Of a stretch of DNA of 64,000 nucleotides, positions 54,865-64,000 are shown one piece after another; the stretch's first letter is position 1, and every line of letters starts with the position of its first letter. Origin of the DNA: Adiantum capillus-veneris (Eukaryota > Streptophyta > Polypodiopsida > Polypodiales > Pteridaceae); contig CM043966.1 in assembly GCA_014529385.2 (NCBI GenBank), forward strand, positions 143,454,711 to 143,518,710, written 5' to 3'. Position numbers and translations under genes: made by a program. The notes beneath the pieces are model-generated. The model was given only the letters and a program-made list of their open reading frames with translations, did no database searches and was not told the origin of the DNA.

Positions 54865-55143
54865 GAGAAAAACCCTCTCACTTAAAATTCCAATAATTCA
54901 TTTAGAATTATTTTTTCCTTGGTGTTCCAAGCGAGAAAACCCTCTCACTTATAAATCCAATAATTCATTTAGAATTATTTTTCTGTCAGATAAAGCCAAT
55001 TTAGCAACAGAAAGAGAGGGTTTTGTGGACGAGGATATCTGCTACAAATTTCGTAGTGGGAAAGTAGATAAAGCCAATTTAGCAACAGAAAGAGAGGGTT
55101 TTGTGGACGAGGATATCTGCTACAAATTTCGTAGTGGGAAAGT
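54865..55143. repeat. 68-bp and 78-bp tandem duplications
   Basis: GAGAAAAACCCTCTCACTTA...TTAGAATTATTTTT occurs at 54865 and 54933 (68-bp step). A perfect 78-bp unit starting AGATAAAGCCAATTTAGCAA is present at 54988-55065 and 55066-55143. Confidence 0.9.
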
Positions 55144-55873
55144 AGCCTGTAGTACAATCCAACTGCTACGCCCGAGAGACGTCTGGGAAGTACTATGCTG
55201 TTCGTTGAAAGTAAATCCAGCTCTATTAAGAATCTTCTCAAGCTAACCGACTCACAAGTCGCACAACCAACATCTGTAGAAGGCATTGTTGCTGTCCGCT
55301 TCAAGAGTATGCATCAAAACTGAGGGTAAAAGGCATTAAAGACTGGCATCCGGATCGTTTCACAACTCTAAAGTATCCACCCTTGAGGAAAGAGTCGGAA
55401 ATCTGTACCTCCGGTCATATACCACATGCCAGAAACTCCAAGCTGCCACGGAAGTCTGAGGAAAGGGACAACCGAGGCTACTAAGGAACTATATGTCCAA
55501 TGATAAAGAACCAAAGATTTGCACCAACCATCGTATAGAATGATGAACTGCACACTGCATCTGAAGGAACTTCATTGGAACTGAGAGTGAAATTGTAACT
55601 GATCTGTCTGGAACACCACTCGAGCGAATATCACCCCACTCAAACATCCAGCAGAAAGAAAACACAACTTCTGAGACTGCAGCTAACACGACAAGATCAA
55701 GAGAAGATCCTGCTTCCAAGCTCTGCAAGAGATGAGCAAGGTGCTGTAGAAAGCCACCAAATAGACTGTCAACCCTGTCCGCTGCACATGGAACCACAAG
55801 AACGATATGGAAGTAGTCTACGCAAATTGACTCCCAAGCTTGCTCCACATCCCTCTCCGAAGGGAGAACACCC

Positions 55874-56304
55874 TGTGAGGATTCTAGGTACTAATCCTTT
55901 AGTAAGTACTTAAACTCATGATTAAGACTTAAGAAACTGAACTGAACTCAAAGAAAGACTCAGAAGACTCTGTGTTTTATTCATTGAAAGTGTGATACAA
56001 GGGCTCCTTATATAGGAGACGAAGAGACACAAATGAAAAGACACATCTCTTGGTGAAGAGACATGACTTTAGATGTAAAGACACATCCTTTCGGCGAAGA
56101 GCTGCAACCATTGGGCGAAGAATCGCACCCGTAGAGCGAAGGGGTGTGACCAGTCGTCGAAGGAGTGTGGCTTTTGGCGAAGAGGCCTGTCACTTGGGCG
56201 AAAGGGTGTGACCATCCAAGTGCAGGGGTCCTCCTTGGCATGGCACTTCGCGTATCTGCATTAATGAGTAAGTATTGTAATGTAGTTAAGTCACAAATGT
56301 GACA
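55874..56304 (-). repeat. 3' LTR of the chromovirus
   Basis: 431 bp, minus strand TGTCACATTTGTGAC...GAATCCTCACA. TATATAAG at 56007-56014 and AATAAA at about 55976-55981 on the minus strand give a normal promoter/poly(A) order. The termini and the adjacent polypurine tract fix the right edge; the left edge rests on the CA end. Confidence 0.75.
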
Positions 56305-56320
56305 TTCCCTCCCTCTTAAA
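56305..56320 (-). promoter_or_regulatory. Polypurine tract of the chromovirus
   Basis: Minus strand TTTTAAGAGGGAGGGAA directly before the LTR start TGTCACATT. Confidence 0.8.
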
Positions 56321-56346
56321 ATAAAACCCATGTGTCAAATGAAAGT

Positions 56347-56978
56347 CTACCATTTGTCGAAGAATTCTTGGAGGAGGTGAGGGTATTGTTGCATTTCTTC
56401 ATCAGTTTGCCAAGTAGAATCTGACTCATCTAAGTCCATCCACTTAACAAGAAATTCAGTTATGATCTTTTGTCTAGTTTCTTTTTGACGAACGTTGAGA
56501 ATCTTTTATGGGACAAGAATAATGTGTTAATCTTCAATTTCTGGCACATAGGAAGATAACTCTGCAACAGGCGAATCTCCTTGAATATACTTTTTAAGCC
56601 AGGAAATGTGAAAAGTTGGATGAATTTTTTCCCATGAAGGCGGAAGTTCCAACTTGTAGCTGAGAACTGAATTCTTCTTGATGATCTTGAAAGGTCCATA
56701 GAAGCGAGGTCGCAATTTTGGAAAGACTGACTTCACTGTTTTGTAGCGATGGGGTGCCACATACAATAAACCAAGTCACCTTCTTTAAATTCTGCATAAC
56801 GACGATGCTTATTGGCCTGCTTCTGATAACTTTGTTGAACATGAAGCAATTTATCTCGAATCTGTAGAAGGACATCTTGCATTTCTTGAACCAATTGATC
56901 TGCTAACGCTACTTTGTGTTGAAGAACAAAGTTTGTAGGCACAAGAGGAGTATGTCCATATGTTGCTTAAAATGGTGT
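56347..56978 (-). pseudogene. Chromovirus integrase C-terminus and chromodomain
   Basis: From right to left: [51 protein letters not shown], then in another frame [20 protein letters not shown] (GPF motif) and [14 protein letters not shown]. Finally ITEFLVKWMDLDESDSTWQT and YPHLLQEFFDKW, a chromodomain that would target integration to marked histones. The stop is at 56347-56349. At least two frameshifts and two stops are present. Confidence 0.8.
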
Positions 56979-56983
56979 CATTC

Positions 56984-58043
56984 TCTCACGTGACACATCC
57001 AACCCTATGTGTCCGTGGACAAGCTACAACATGATTAGGGTTAAGTCAGTCCAGTCAGTCTAGATTAGAAGTGATCTGACATTTTTTAAGTGACTTTTGT
57101 TGGAAAGTAGGTAGGGCAAATTGAGTAAGTTTGTATATAAGCAAACTAGAGTTAGCACTATTTGGCAGAAGAGGCAACAGGAGCCAAGCTCAGCAGACAA
57201 CTTCTCCAACAAGACTCTTGGTGGGTTTCCTCCAAGCAAGAAGCAAGAACTATCGCCATAGACCTTCCCTCACCTAGCATTTTTGGGAAGCATCATCATT
57301 TAGCGTTTTGCATCAGCATCAGCATCATCGCCACCAAAACCCAGCATCTAGCATTTTGACAAGACATCAGCTAGCGTTTTTGGATTTCCCTAGCGCTTAC
57401 AGATTCCAGCCTTTACAGCCGTCAACTCGGCGATTTTCAGCATTAGAAGACCAACAAGTTCTAGCCCTAGAAGACCAACAGATCCAGCCATAAAGAAGTA
57501 GCAGATTCAACTCGGTAAGAACCTCAGTTTTCAGCCTTGAAGAATCTCTGTTTTCAGCCCTAAACCTGCAGATTTTCAGAGAAAAAGACCCACAGAAAAC
57601 AGCCCCAAAATCAGGGTTTTTGGCTTAGTCGCAGATTTCAGCCCATAGAGTTTTTGGACAGCAGTAGAAAGATTGCAGATTTCAGCCCTTAGGTCGACTT
57701 CGTCATCACCGTCGTCATCGTCGACATAACCTAGACTTGCATCAGTCACATGCATTCCCATTGTACCAGTTTGTGCAATCATAAGTAGACCACTCTCGCT
57801 GACGAGAGTGGGGCCTTCGGAGGAGGGTTTTACGTCGTCTCTGGTGTCGTATCTCTCTTCTCTCTCTATCTCTCAGTCTCATTCACTTGCACGAACAGTG
57901 TCCATTCACTTTGTTGTGATCATAGTACTCTCTCATTAAGAACGGAAGGCTCTACCTTCCATAAGAACAAAAGGAACCTTGAGCACAATTCGGAGCACTC
58001 ATCTTGAGCAAAAGCGCAAACATTCATTCCGCTGCACCTTACA
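56984..58043 (+). repeat. 5' LTR of non-autonomous element copy 1
   Basis: 1060 bp; begins TCTCACGTGACAC (second base C instead of G) and ends CCTTACA. TATA box TATATAAG at 57134-57141. Lacks about 180 bp present in the 3' LTR (60106-60286). Confidence 0.88.
57790..57811 (+). promoter_or_regulatory. Conserved hairpin in the LTR R/U5 region
   Basis: CCACTCTCG / CGAGAGTGG arms around a 4-base loop, followed by GGCCTTCGGAGGAGGG. It is present in all three LTRs (also 60980-61001 and 63262-63283), with loop and arm changes that keep pairing mostly intact. Confidence 0.6.
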
Positions 58044-58044
58044 T

Positions 58045-58056
58045 TGGTATCAGAAC
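58045..58056 (+). promoter_or_regulatory. Primer binding site, initiator tRNA-Met (one mismatch)
   Basis: TGGTATCAGAAC one base after the LTR end. The second copy has the perfect TGGTATCAGAGC at 63501-63512. Confidence 0.88.
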
Positions 58057-58486
58057 TTTGGCAGTGTTTTGTATCACTCAAGGAAAGAACCACAAGAATC
58101 ACAAGAATTTTTTTTGCTTGTTGCGGTCGTACGAACCCAAGTTCGCTTGGGCGTGTCGATTCCTGTTCGTGTTTTTGAAGTGACAAGGAAAGAAGGGCTT
58201 GTCTAGCCTCCCCTTGTGTCTCTTTTCACTCATTGAGAGCAGACCGTGCACTTAGCGGCCGGCCAATTGACGTGAGGTGGGAAAAGCAACCTTGGTGTGA
58301 GCGCAAGGCCGCCAAGGGGTGCGCCCACGGAAAGGAGTAGAACTCGGGTGAAGAGAAGATCCTTCTCAAACGCGGTTTGCAAGCGAAAGAAAACCTCAAG
58401 AACCTCAAGACCCTCAAGCACCCAAGAACCCAAGACCCTCAAGAACCCAAGTTCCTCGTGAACTTAAGAACCAAAGATCATAGTTC

Positions 58487-59815
58487 ATGGTCGTCACCCG
58501 AAGCGGAATGAATACTTCGCATACAGGTGATGAGCATGAGAGAGGTGACGAAGAATTTTCCCCACCAAGAGATTTTTCTGACCCTTCCCCATCTACGTCA
58601 AGGATTGCCCTAACTCCTATGGAGGCTTTAGACCTGATGTTTCTGGAACAAAATTTAGAACGCGAAGCAAGAAATGCAGAAATGAATCGCAGGCACGCAA
58701 GAGACAAAGCAGAAAGAAAGGCAAGACAAGAATAGAGAGACCGACACATGCAGGAGTTCTTGCGACTCTTTTCTCACGTGCCTGCACAGATGCAAGAGAT
58801 TCAGGAGACGGAGACTCTCTCAGTCTCTTCTTCTCCCAAGCATGACACACAGGATTTGCATGATTATGAGAAGCATGTTGATTTGATTGACAATGATAAG
58901 CATGATGATTTGATTGACAATGATTTGCATGGTGATTTGGATGATAATGATGAGCATGATGATTTGCATGATCAAGATGTGATTTCTCACAAGCATGATG
59001 ATTTGCATGATCAAGATGTGATTTCTCACAAGCATGATGAGTTGCATGAAGATGATGCGATTGTTCACAAGGATGATGTGTTAGTGGATGCTTTTCCTAG
59101 CGAAGCTAACCTCGTTGTAGATTCGATCAATCACGAAGAACCGATCTTGGCTTTCGAGTCGAGGTCCAAAGAACCCCTACTGGACGATTTGATCATTCAG
59201 GAAGAACCGATCTTGGCTCTCGAGCGTAGGTCTAAAGAACCCTCACAGGAAGTATTATGTGTTCGCATGATTGATACGCACGCATTGTTCGAGTGTTTCA
59301 TTCGTGATCGTTTCCTGTATTTTAGTCAGCGTCTTTATGTGATCCCTTTTTCTAGGCATGACATATTGTACGTTGAGCACGTTTCATTCATGAATGAGCA
59401 CGAATGTATGCGGATTGTTCATGAAAAGCTGAAAAGTATACATTGAAGGAAGTCACAGTCCTTGTCTCTTCCTTGGCATGACACATTTGTAGAAAGAGCA
59501 CATGAAAGAATGAGCACCAAGCATGGGCATTTCCATTGTGATTTGCCACAGTTGATTGATTTCGATCAAACAAAAAAGATTCGATCTCATTGTTTGCATG
59601 TGTTTGATGAACGGTTTGTCACTCCGTCTCTATGTTCATCTATATTGCATACACAGTCTTTAGAGAAGACAAGATTTTTTCCACTCACTTTACATGGAAT
59701 ATGTATGTTCACGGTTTTGTGTTGGAAATGGTTTCAGGAATTTTTAGCCATGGAGATTCTTGAAGAAGAAAGAAGCATGACTCTCGACGAAGTTGAAGCA
59801 TTGAAGGAGCCATAG
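58487..59815 (+). pseudogene. Gag-like ORF of the non-autonomous element, two in-frame stops
   Basis: One frame of 443 codons from the ATG at 58487 to the TAG at 59813-59815, interrupted by TAG at 58733-58735 and TGA at 59444-59446. It starts MVVTRSGMNTSH, similar to starts of gypsy gag proteins. Residues about 65-85 are a charged helix (ERKARQE). The centre is a His/Asp-rich repeat region (HDDLHDQDVISHK twice, from a 39-bp tandem duplication at 58955-59032). The end is folded-looking (LFECFIRDRFLYFSQRLYVI). No zinc knuckle or enzyme motif. It is probably a structural or packaging protein; function is inference. Confidence 0.6.
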
Positions 59816-60006
59816 AAGACTTTGCGTCGCTTTCGGCGCGGCCCAAAGAAGCAAGCGTTGTAGACCTTTATGAAGTTCAAGTACCGCACGACCCACACAT
59901 CAGAATGGGCCGGCGAAGAGTCCCTTCCAGGATTCCGGATACTATTGGCGATCTCTCTCGACGCCATACAGTTCGGTACCAGTACCTCACTTTGAAAAGG
60001 AGGGGA
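59816..60006 (+). promoter_or_regulatory. 3' untranslated part and polypurine tract of the non-autonomous element
   Basis: Ends with GAAAAGGAGGGGA at 59994-60006, directly before the 3' LTR start TGTCACGTGACAC. Confidence 0.8.
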
Positions 60007-61229
60007 TGTCACGTGACACATCCAACCCTATATGTCCGTGGACAAGCTACAACATGATCAGGGTTCAGTCAGTCCAGTCAGTCTAGATTAGAAGTGATCT
60101 GGCACTTTTGTGAGTCTATTCGTAGACCGTGCATGCCCAGTCATTTAGTGTAGATGCATATCCTCTGGTTGCACACAGCATGATCATAAGAATTCCCATC
60201 AGAATCCATCAGAATCCTTCAGGGAATTTTCCAGTGCGTTTAGCCTATTTTACCTATTTTTAACATTTTCACTTATTATTTTCAAGTGACTTTTGTTGGA
60301 AAGTAGGTAGGGCAAATTGAGTAAGTTTGTATATAAGCAAAGTAGAGCTAGCCCTATTTGGCAGAAGAGGCAACAGGAGCTAAGCTCAGCAGGCAACTTC
60401 TTCAACAAGACTCTTGGTAGGTTTCCTCCAAGCAAGAAGCAAGAACCATCACCATAGACCTTCCCTCACCTAGCGTCTTTGGGAAGCATCATCAGTTAGC
60501 GTTTTGCATCAGCATCATCGCCACCAAAACCCAGCATCTAGCGTTTTGACAAGACATCAGCTAGCGTTTTTGGATTTCCCCAGCGTTTGCAGATTCCAGC
60601 CTTTGCGGCCTTTAGCCTGGCGATTTTCAGCATTAGAAGACCAACAAGTTCCAGCTCTAGAAGACCAACAGATCCAACCATAAAGAAGTAGCAGATTCAG
60701 CCCAGTAAGAACCTCAGTTTTCAGCCTTGAAGAATCTCTGTTTTCAGCCCTAAACCTGCAGATTTTCAGTGACAAAGACCCACAGAAAACAGCCCCAAAA
60801 TCAGCGTTTTTGGCTTAATCGCAGATTTCAGCCCATAGAGTTTTTGGACAGCAGTAGAAAGATTGCAGATTTCAGCCCTTACGTCGACTTCGTCATCACC
60901 GTCATGATCGTTGACATAACCTAGACTTGCATCAGTCACATGCATTCCCATTGTACCAGTTTGTGCAATCATAAGTAGACCACTCTCGCTGACGAGAGTG
61001 GGGCCTTCGGAGGAGGGTTTTACGTCTTTGGTGTCGTATCTCTCTCTTCTCTCTATCTCTCAGTCTCATTCACTTGCATGCACAGTGTCCATTCACTTTG
61101 TTGTGATCATAGCACTCTCTCATTAAGAACGGAAGGCTCTACCTTCCATAAGAACAAAAGGAACCTTGACCACAGTTCGGAGCACTCATCTTGAGCAAAG
61201 CGCAAACATTCATTCCGTTGCACGTAACA
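60007..61229 (+). repeat. 3' LTR of non-autonomous element copy 1
   Basis: 1223 bp, TGTCACGTGACAC...CACGTAACA. TATA box near 60330. Contains the segment 60106-60286 missing from the 5' LTR but present in copy 2, so the 5' LTR lost it. Confidence 0.9.
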
Positions 61230-61234
61230 CATTC

Positions 61235-62372
61235 GAGTTACCGAAGAGGAGAGTTATTATAAGCAAACTCCACAAGTGGCAAATAATCCTCCCAAGATGC
61301 TAATCGAGTTTGAATGTAATGTCGAAGCATCTCTCCTAAAATTTGGTTCACTCTTTTTGTTTGACCATCAGGCTGAACTGAACAATAGATTGGTGCCAAG
61401 AGACTTGAATAGTGATGTCCAGAAATGTCCTGTAAACTTTGGATCTCTATCGGATATGATGGATTTTGGTAACCTATGCAATTTGAAAAGATGTTGTACG
61501 AACAAGATTGCAACATCCGGGGCAGAAACTGTTTTCTTGCAAGGTCTAAAATGTGTCATTTTGGAAAATCGATCAACTACCACAAGAATTTGAGCATTGC
61601 CTTCAGGTGAGCGATGCAAAGTGGTAATAAAATCTATGTTGATACTTTCCCATCTTTCGTTAGGCACAGGTAAAGGTTGGAGTAAACCTTGAGGTAACTG
61701 TCGAGAAGCTTTCATGATCGGACATGAATGACAAGCTTTTACTAACTTAATAACATCTACTTGCATCTGCGGCCAAAAAAATGTTGCTGACAAAAGACGA
61801 TATGTTTTGTTAACTCAAGGATGTGCAGAAAAAGGTACTTCAAGTGTTCATGATGTTCTTGTATCAAAATCTTCCTCAAAGATCCTTTGTGTGGAACACA
61901 AATATGATCCATGTAGTAGAGTAACTCATCCATTATTGTATATGCTTCAAACATATTCATCTCTGAAGGAGTGGGACTTAGAGATTTGAGGGCTCGAAAA
62001 ACATCTCCAAAGTCTTTATCTGTCAAATATTCATTCTTGAAACACGCAGGAATTTCCATTTGCAGATTTGTTATAGCAAAATTGGTTGCTTGAGGCATGT
62101 GGCTCAAAGCATTTGCTACCACATTTTGTAGACAAGGCATATAGTGAATCACCATGTAAAAATTTGCCAAAAATTCAACCCATCTTTCTTGACGAGGATT
62201 CATCATTGGTTGAGTAAAAATATACGTCAAAGACTGATGATCTGTTTTAACCACTGAATCTGCGCCAAGAAGGTAATGTTTCCAAGTGCGGTAAGCATGT
62301 ACAATAGCCAAAAATTCCTTATCATATAGTGGGTATCGCATTTGTATTGCTGAAAATTTTCGACTGTCAAAA
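61235..62372 (-). pseudogene. Chromovirus RNase H end and integrase core
   Basis: From right to left: FDSRKFSAIQMRYPLYDKEF, HAYRTWKHYLLGA and VVKTDHQSLTYIFTQP (RNase H with Asp of TDHQ), then VIHYMPCLQNVVANALSH. Integrase zinc region (EHHEH...CHSCPIMKAS), core NIDFITTLHRSPEG (first Asp), SIISDRDPKFTGHFW (second Asp), then VQPDGQTKRVNQILGE where the usual catalytic Glu of GQTER is replaced by Lys. ASWEDYLPLVEFAYNNS follows. Frameshifts occur near 61760 and 61400. The Glu-to-Lys change alone would kill the integrase. Confidence 0.82.
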
Positions 62373-63499
62373 TGTCACGTGACACATCCTACCCTATATG
62401 TCCGTGGACAAGCTATAGCACGACAAGGGTTCAATCAGTCTTAATTTAGAAGTGATCTGGCACTTTTGTGAGTGTGTTCGCAGACCGTGCATGTCTAGAC
62501 ACTTAGTGTAGATGCATATCCTCTGGTTGCACACAGCATGATCATAAGCATTCCCATCAGAATCCATCAGAATCCTTCAGGGGAATTTTCCAGTGCATTT
62601 AGCCTATTTTTCCTATTTTTGACATTTTTCACTTATTATTTTTAAGTAATTTTTGTTGGAAAGTAGGTAGGGCAAATTGAGTAAGTTTGTATATAAGCAA
62701 ACCTAGACTAGCACTAATTAACAGAAGAGGCAGCAGGAGCCAAAGCTCAACAGGGAACTTCTCAGCAAGAACCCCCTTGGTGGTTTTCCTCCAAGCAAGA
62801 CTTCCACTCCCTAGCGTTTTTGATCACCATTGCCTGCAGTCCCATTGCTTGGCGTTTTTAGCAGATCATCACCGCCGGGCAATCACAAGACCTGGCGTTT
62901 TCAGCAGAACATCCATCGCCAAGCTTCATCAAGCCTAGCGTTTTTTATCCAAGCATTGTCTGCTACAGATTTCAGCCTTTGGCGATTTGCAGTAGTCCAT
63001 TTTCAGCCTCTTTTTCTTCACCATTTCAGCCCCAACATAGTAGCAGATTTTCAGCCATTAAGACCAGCAAAGGTAGTGTTTTCTCTTGCGTTTTTAGCCG
63101 CAGCAGAATTCAGCCTATCAGCGTTTTTGGACAACAGATAAAGAGTAGCAGATTTCAGCCATAGCGTCGGTCTCGTCATCCCCGTCGTTGACATCGACCT
63201 AGCCTAGATTGCGTCAGTCACATGCATTGAATTTGAACCGGTTTGTGCAATCAATAGTAGACCACTCTCACCGACGAGAGTGGGGCCTTCGGAGGAGGGT
63301 TTTACAACACGTCTGGTGTCGTATTCTCTTCTCTTTCTATCTCTCAATCTCATACATTTTCACGCACAGTGTCCATTCTCTGCACTCTCTCATTAAGAAC
63401 GGAAGGCTCTCCCTTCCATAAGAACAAAAGGAACCTTGAGCACAGTTCGGAGCACTCATCTTGAGCAAAGTTCAAACATTCATTCCGTTGCACCTAACA
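62373..63499 (+). repeat. 5' LTR of non-autonomous element copy 2
   Basis: 1127 bp, TGTCACGTGACAC...CACCTAACA, TATA box TATATAAG near 62687. About as diverged from copy 1 LTRs as expected for separate insertions (many substitutions, indels in the middle part). Confidence 0.88.
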
Positions 63500-63936
63500 T
63501 TGGTATCAGAGCTTTGGCAGTGCTTTGTATCACTCAAGGAAAGAACCACAAGAATCACAAGAATTTTTTTTTGCTTGTTGCGGTCGCACGAACCCAAGTT
63601 CGCTTGGGCGTGTTGATTCCTAATCGTGTTTTTGAAGAGTGACAGGAATCCCAAGAAAGAAGGGCTTGTCCAGTCCCCCTTGTGCCTCTTTTCACTCATT
63701 GAGAGCGGACCGTGCACTTAGCGGCTGGCCAATCGACGTGAGGTGGGAAAAAGCAACCTTGGTGTGAGCGCAAGGCTGCCAAGGGGTGCGTCCGCGGAAA
63801 AGAGCAGAACTCGGGTGAAGAGAAGATTCTTCTCGAACAGAGATTGCAAGCAAAAGAAGACCCTCAAGAACCCAAGAACCCAAGACCCACAAGAACCCAA
63901 GTTCCTCGTGAACTTAAGAACTAGAGATCATAGTGC

Positions 63937-64000
63937 ATGGTCATCACCCGAAGCGGAATGGATACTTCGTATACAGGTGATGAGCATGAGAGAGGCGATG
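63937..64000 (+). CDS. Gag-like ORF start of non-autonomous element copy 2 (partial)
   Basis: ATG at 63937; reads MVITRSGMDTSYTGDEHERG, the counterpart of the copy 1 ORF at 58487. Continues beyond the window end, so its integrity is unknown. Confidence 0.6.
   Translation, partial: MVITRSGMDTSYTGDEHERGD

Larger units (their letters stand above)
53048..55873 (-). repeat. Probable LTR and 3' part of an unclassified LTR element
   Basis: On the minus strand a TATA box (GCTATAAAAGCATC, about 54093-54106) is followed by roughly 1 kb of leader-like sequence ending GTTTGTGACA at 53048. Upstream of the TATA, tandem repeats fill a U3-like stretch up to about 55250, where TGTTGGTTGTGC (55261-55272) could be the LTR start. 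Further right, minus-strand frames at 55368-55848 (MEQAWESICVDYFHIVLVV...) are open but unrecognised. No partner LTR is in the window, so both ends are provisional. Confidence 0.4.
56984..61229 (+). mobile_element. Non-autonomous LTR retrotransposon, copy 1 (complete)
   Basis: Plus-strand element with LTRs 56984-58043 and 60007-61229, TSD CATTC (56979-56983 and 61230-61234), primer site for initiator tRNA-Met, and polypurine tract. The internal region of about 2 kb holds one gag-like frame (58487-59815) but no protease, RT or integrase, so it must be moved by enzymes of another element. It is inserted in the integrase gene of the chromovirus. A second copy starts at 62373. Confidence 0.9.
55874..62372 (-). 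mobile_element. Ty3/gypsy chromovirus, 3' part, with nested insertions
   Basis: Minus-strand element: 3' LTR 55874-56304, polypurine tract, chromodomain and integrase C-terminus (56347-56978), then a foreign LTR element (56984-61229). Integrase core and RNase H follow (61235-62372), interrupted at 62373 by a second copy of the same foreign element. RT, protease, gag and the 5' LTR must lie beyond the window. The coding parts contain stops and frameshifts. Confidence 0.85.
62373..64000 (+). mobile_element. Non-autonomous LTR retrotransposon, copy 2 (runs off the window)
   Basis: 5' LTR 62373-63499, primer site 63501-63512, then internal sequence like copy 1. The left flank CAAAA (62368-62372) would be the target duplication; the right end is outside. 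It is inserted in the RNase H region of the same chromovirus in the same orientation as copy 1. Confidence 0.85.

Overview
The window is about 64 kb of plant nuclear DNA made almost entirely of retrotransposons, many nested inside one another, with long dinucleotide microsatellites and one recognisable host gene fragment. A large-genome land plant is the best fit. Supporting points are a Ty3/gypsy element with a second, plant-type RNase H, Tork/Tnt1-like copia, tRNA-Met and tRNA-Asp primer sites, and a plant-like RAD1 with spliceosomal introns. A fern or other seed-free vascular plant is my guess, not something the sequence proves.

Layout. 0-2.2 kb: a long minus-strand ORF with a retrotransposon gag-like N-terminus and an acidic middle. 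2.2-4.9 kb: non-coding sequence with GC-rich and LTR-like internal repeats. 4.9-7.5 kb: a decayed minus-strand gene that looks like a cut-and-paste DDE transposase. 9.0-9.6 kb: a repeat cluster with a near-perfect 58-bp-arm hairpin. 10.2-12.4 kb: a 510-bp tandem duplication bracketed by a 120-bp direct repeat. 12.4-15.2 kb: AT-rich sequence without genes. 15.2-21.15 kb: a decayed minus-strand gypsy element with dual RNase H and one LTR. 21.2-22.05 kb: the 3' end of a degraded LINE that finishes in (TC)n.

23.7-43.6 kb is the best-resolved part. A Ty1/copia element (192-bp LTRs, TSD ACCCC) has a 13.6-kb Ty3/gypsy element inserted in its RT/RNase H region (575-bp LTRs about 99% identical, TSD GGTAG). 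An 813-bp solo LTR sits inside the copia 3' LTR (TSD CTTTA). Without these insertions the copia is about 5.4 kb with one uninterrupted frame. The gypsy element is unusual: its integrase C-terminus is fused to a second retropepsin-like domain, followed by WVPK-type repeats and another acidic ORF.

46.2-50.5 kb: a nearly complete minus-strand LINE (ORF1, endonuclease, RT, zinc knuckle) with a (TC)n tail. It is damaged only by a few stop codons and one frameshift. 51.5-52.1 kb: the first three coding exons of a RAD1 (9-1-1 clamp) gene on the plus strand; no later exon is visible. 53.0-55.9 kb: probable LTR and 3' part of an unclassified LTR element with U3 tandem repeats. 55.9-62.4 kb: the 3' part of a minus-strand chromovirus (gypsy with chromodomain). 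It was hit twice by the same non-autonomous LTR element family, once complete at 57.0-61.2 kb (TSD CATTC) and once running off the window end from 62.4 kb.

The reading order of insertions is clear: chromovirus before its two passengers, and copia before gypsy and solo LTR. Nothing here looks like a microbial operon, CRISPR array or biosynthetic cluster.
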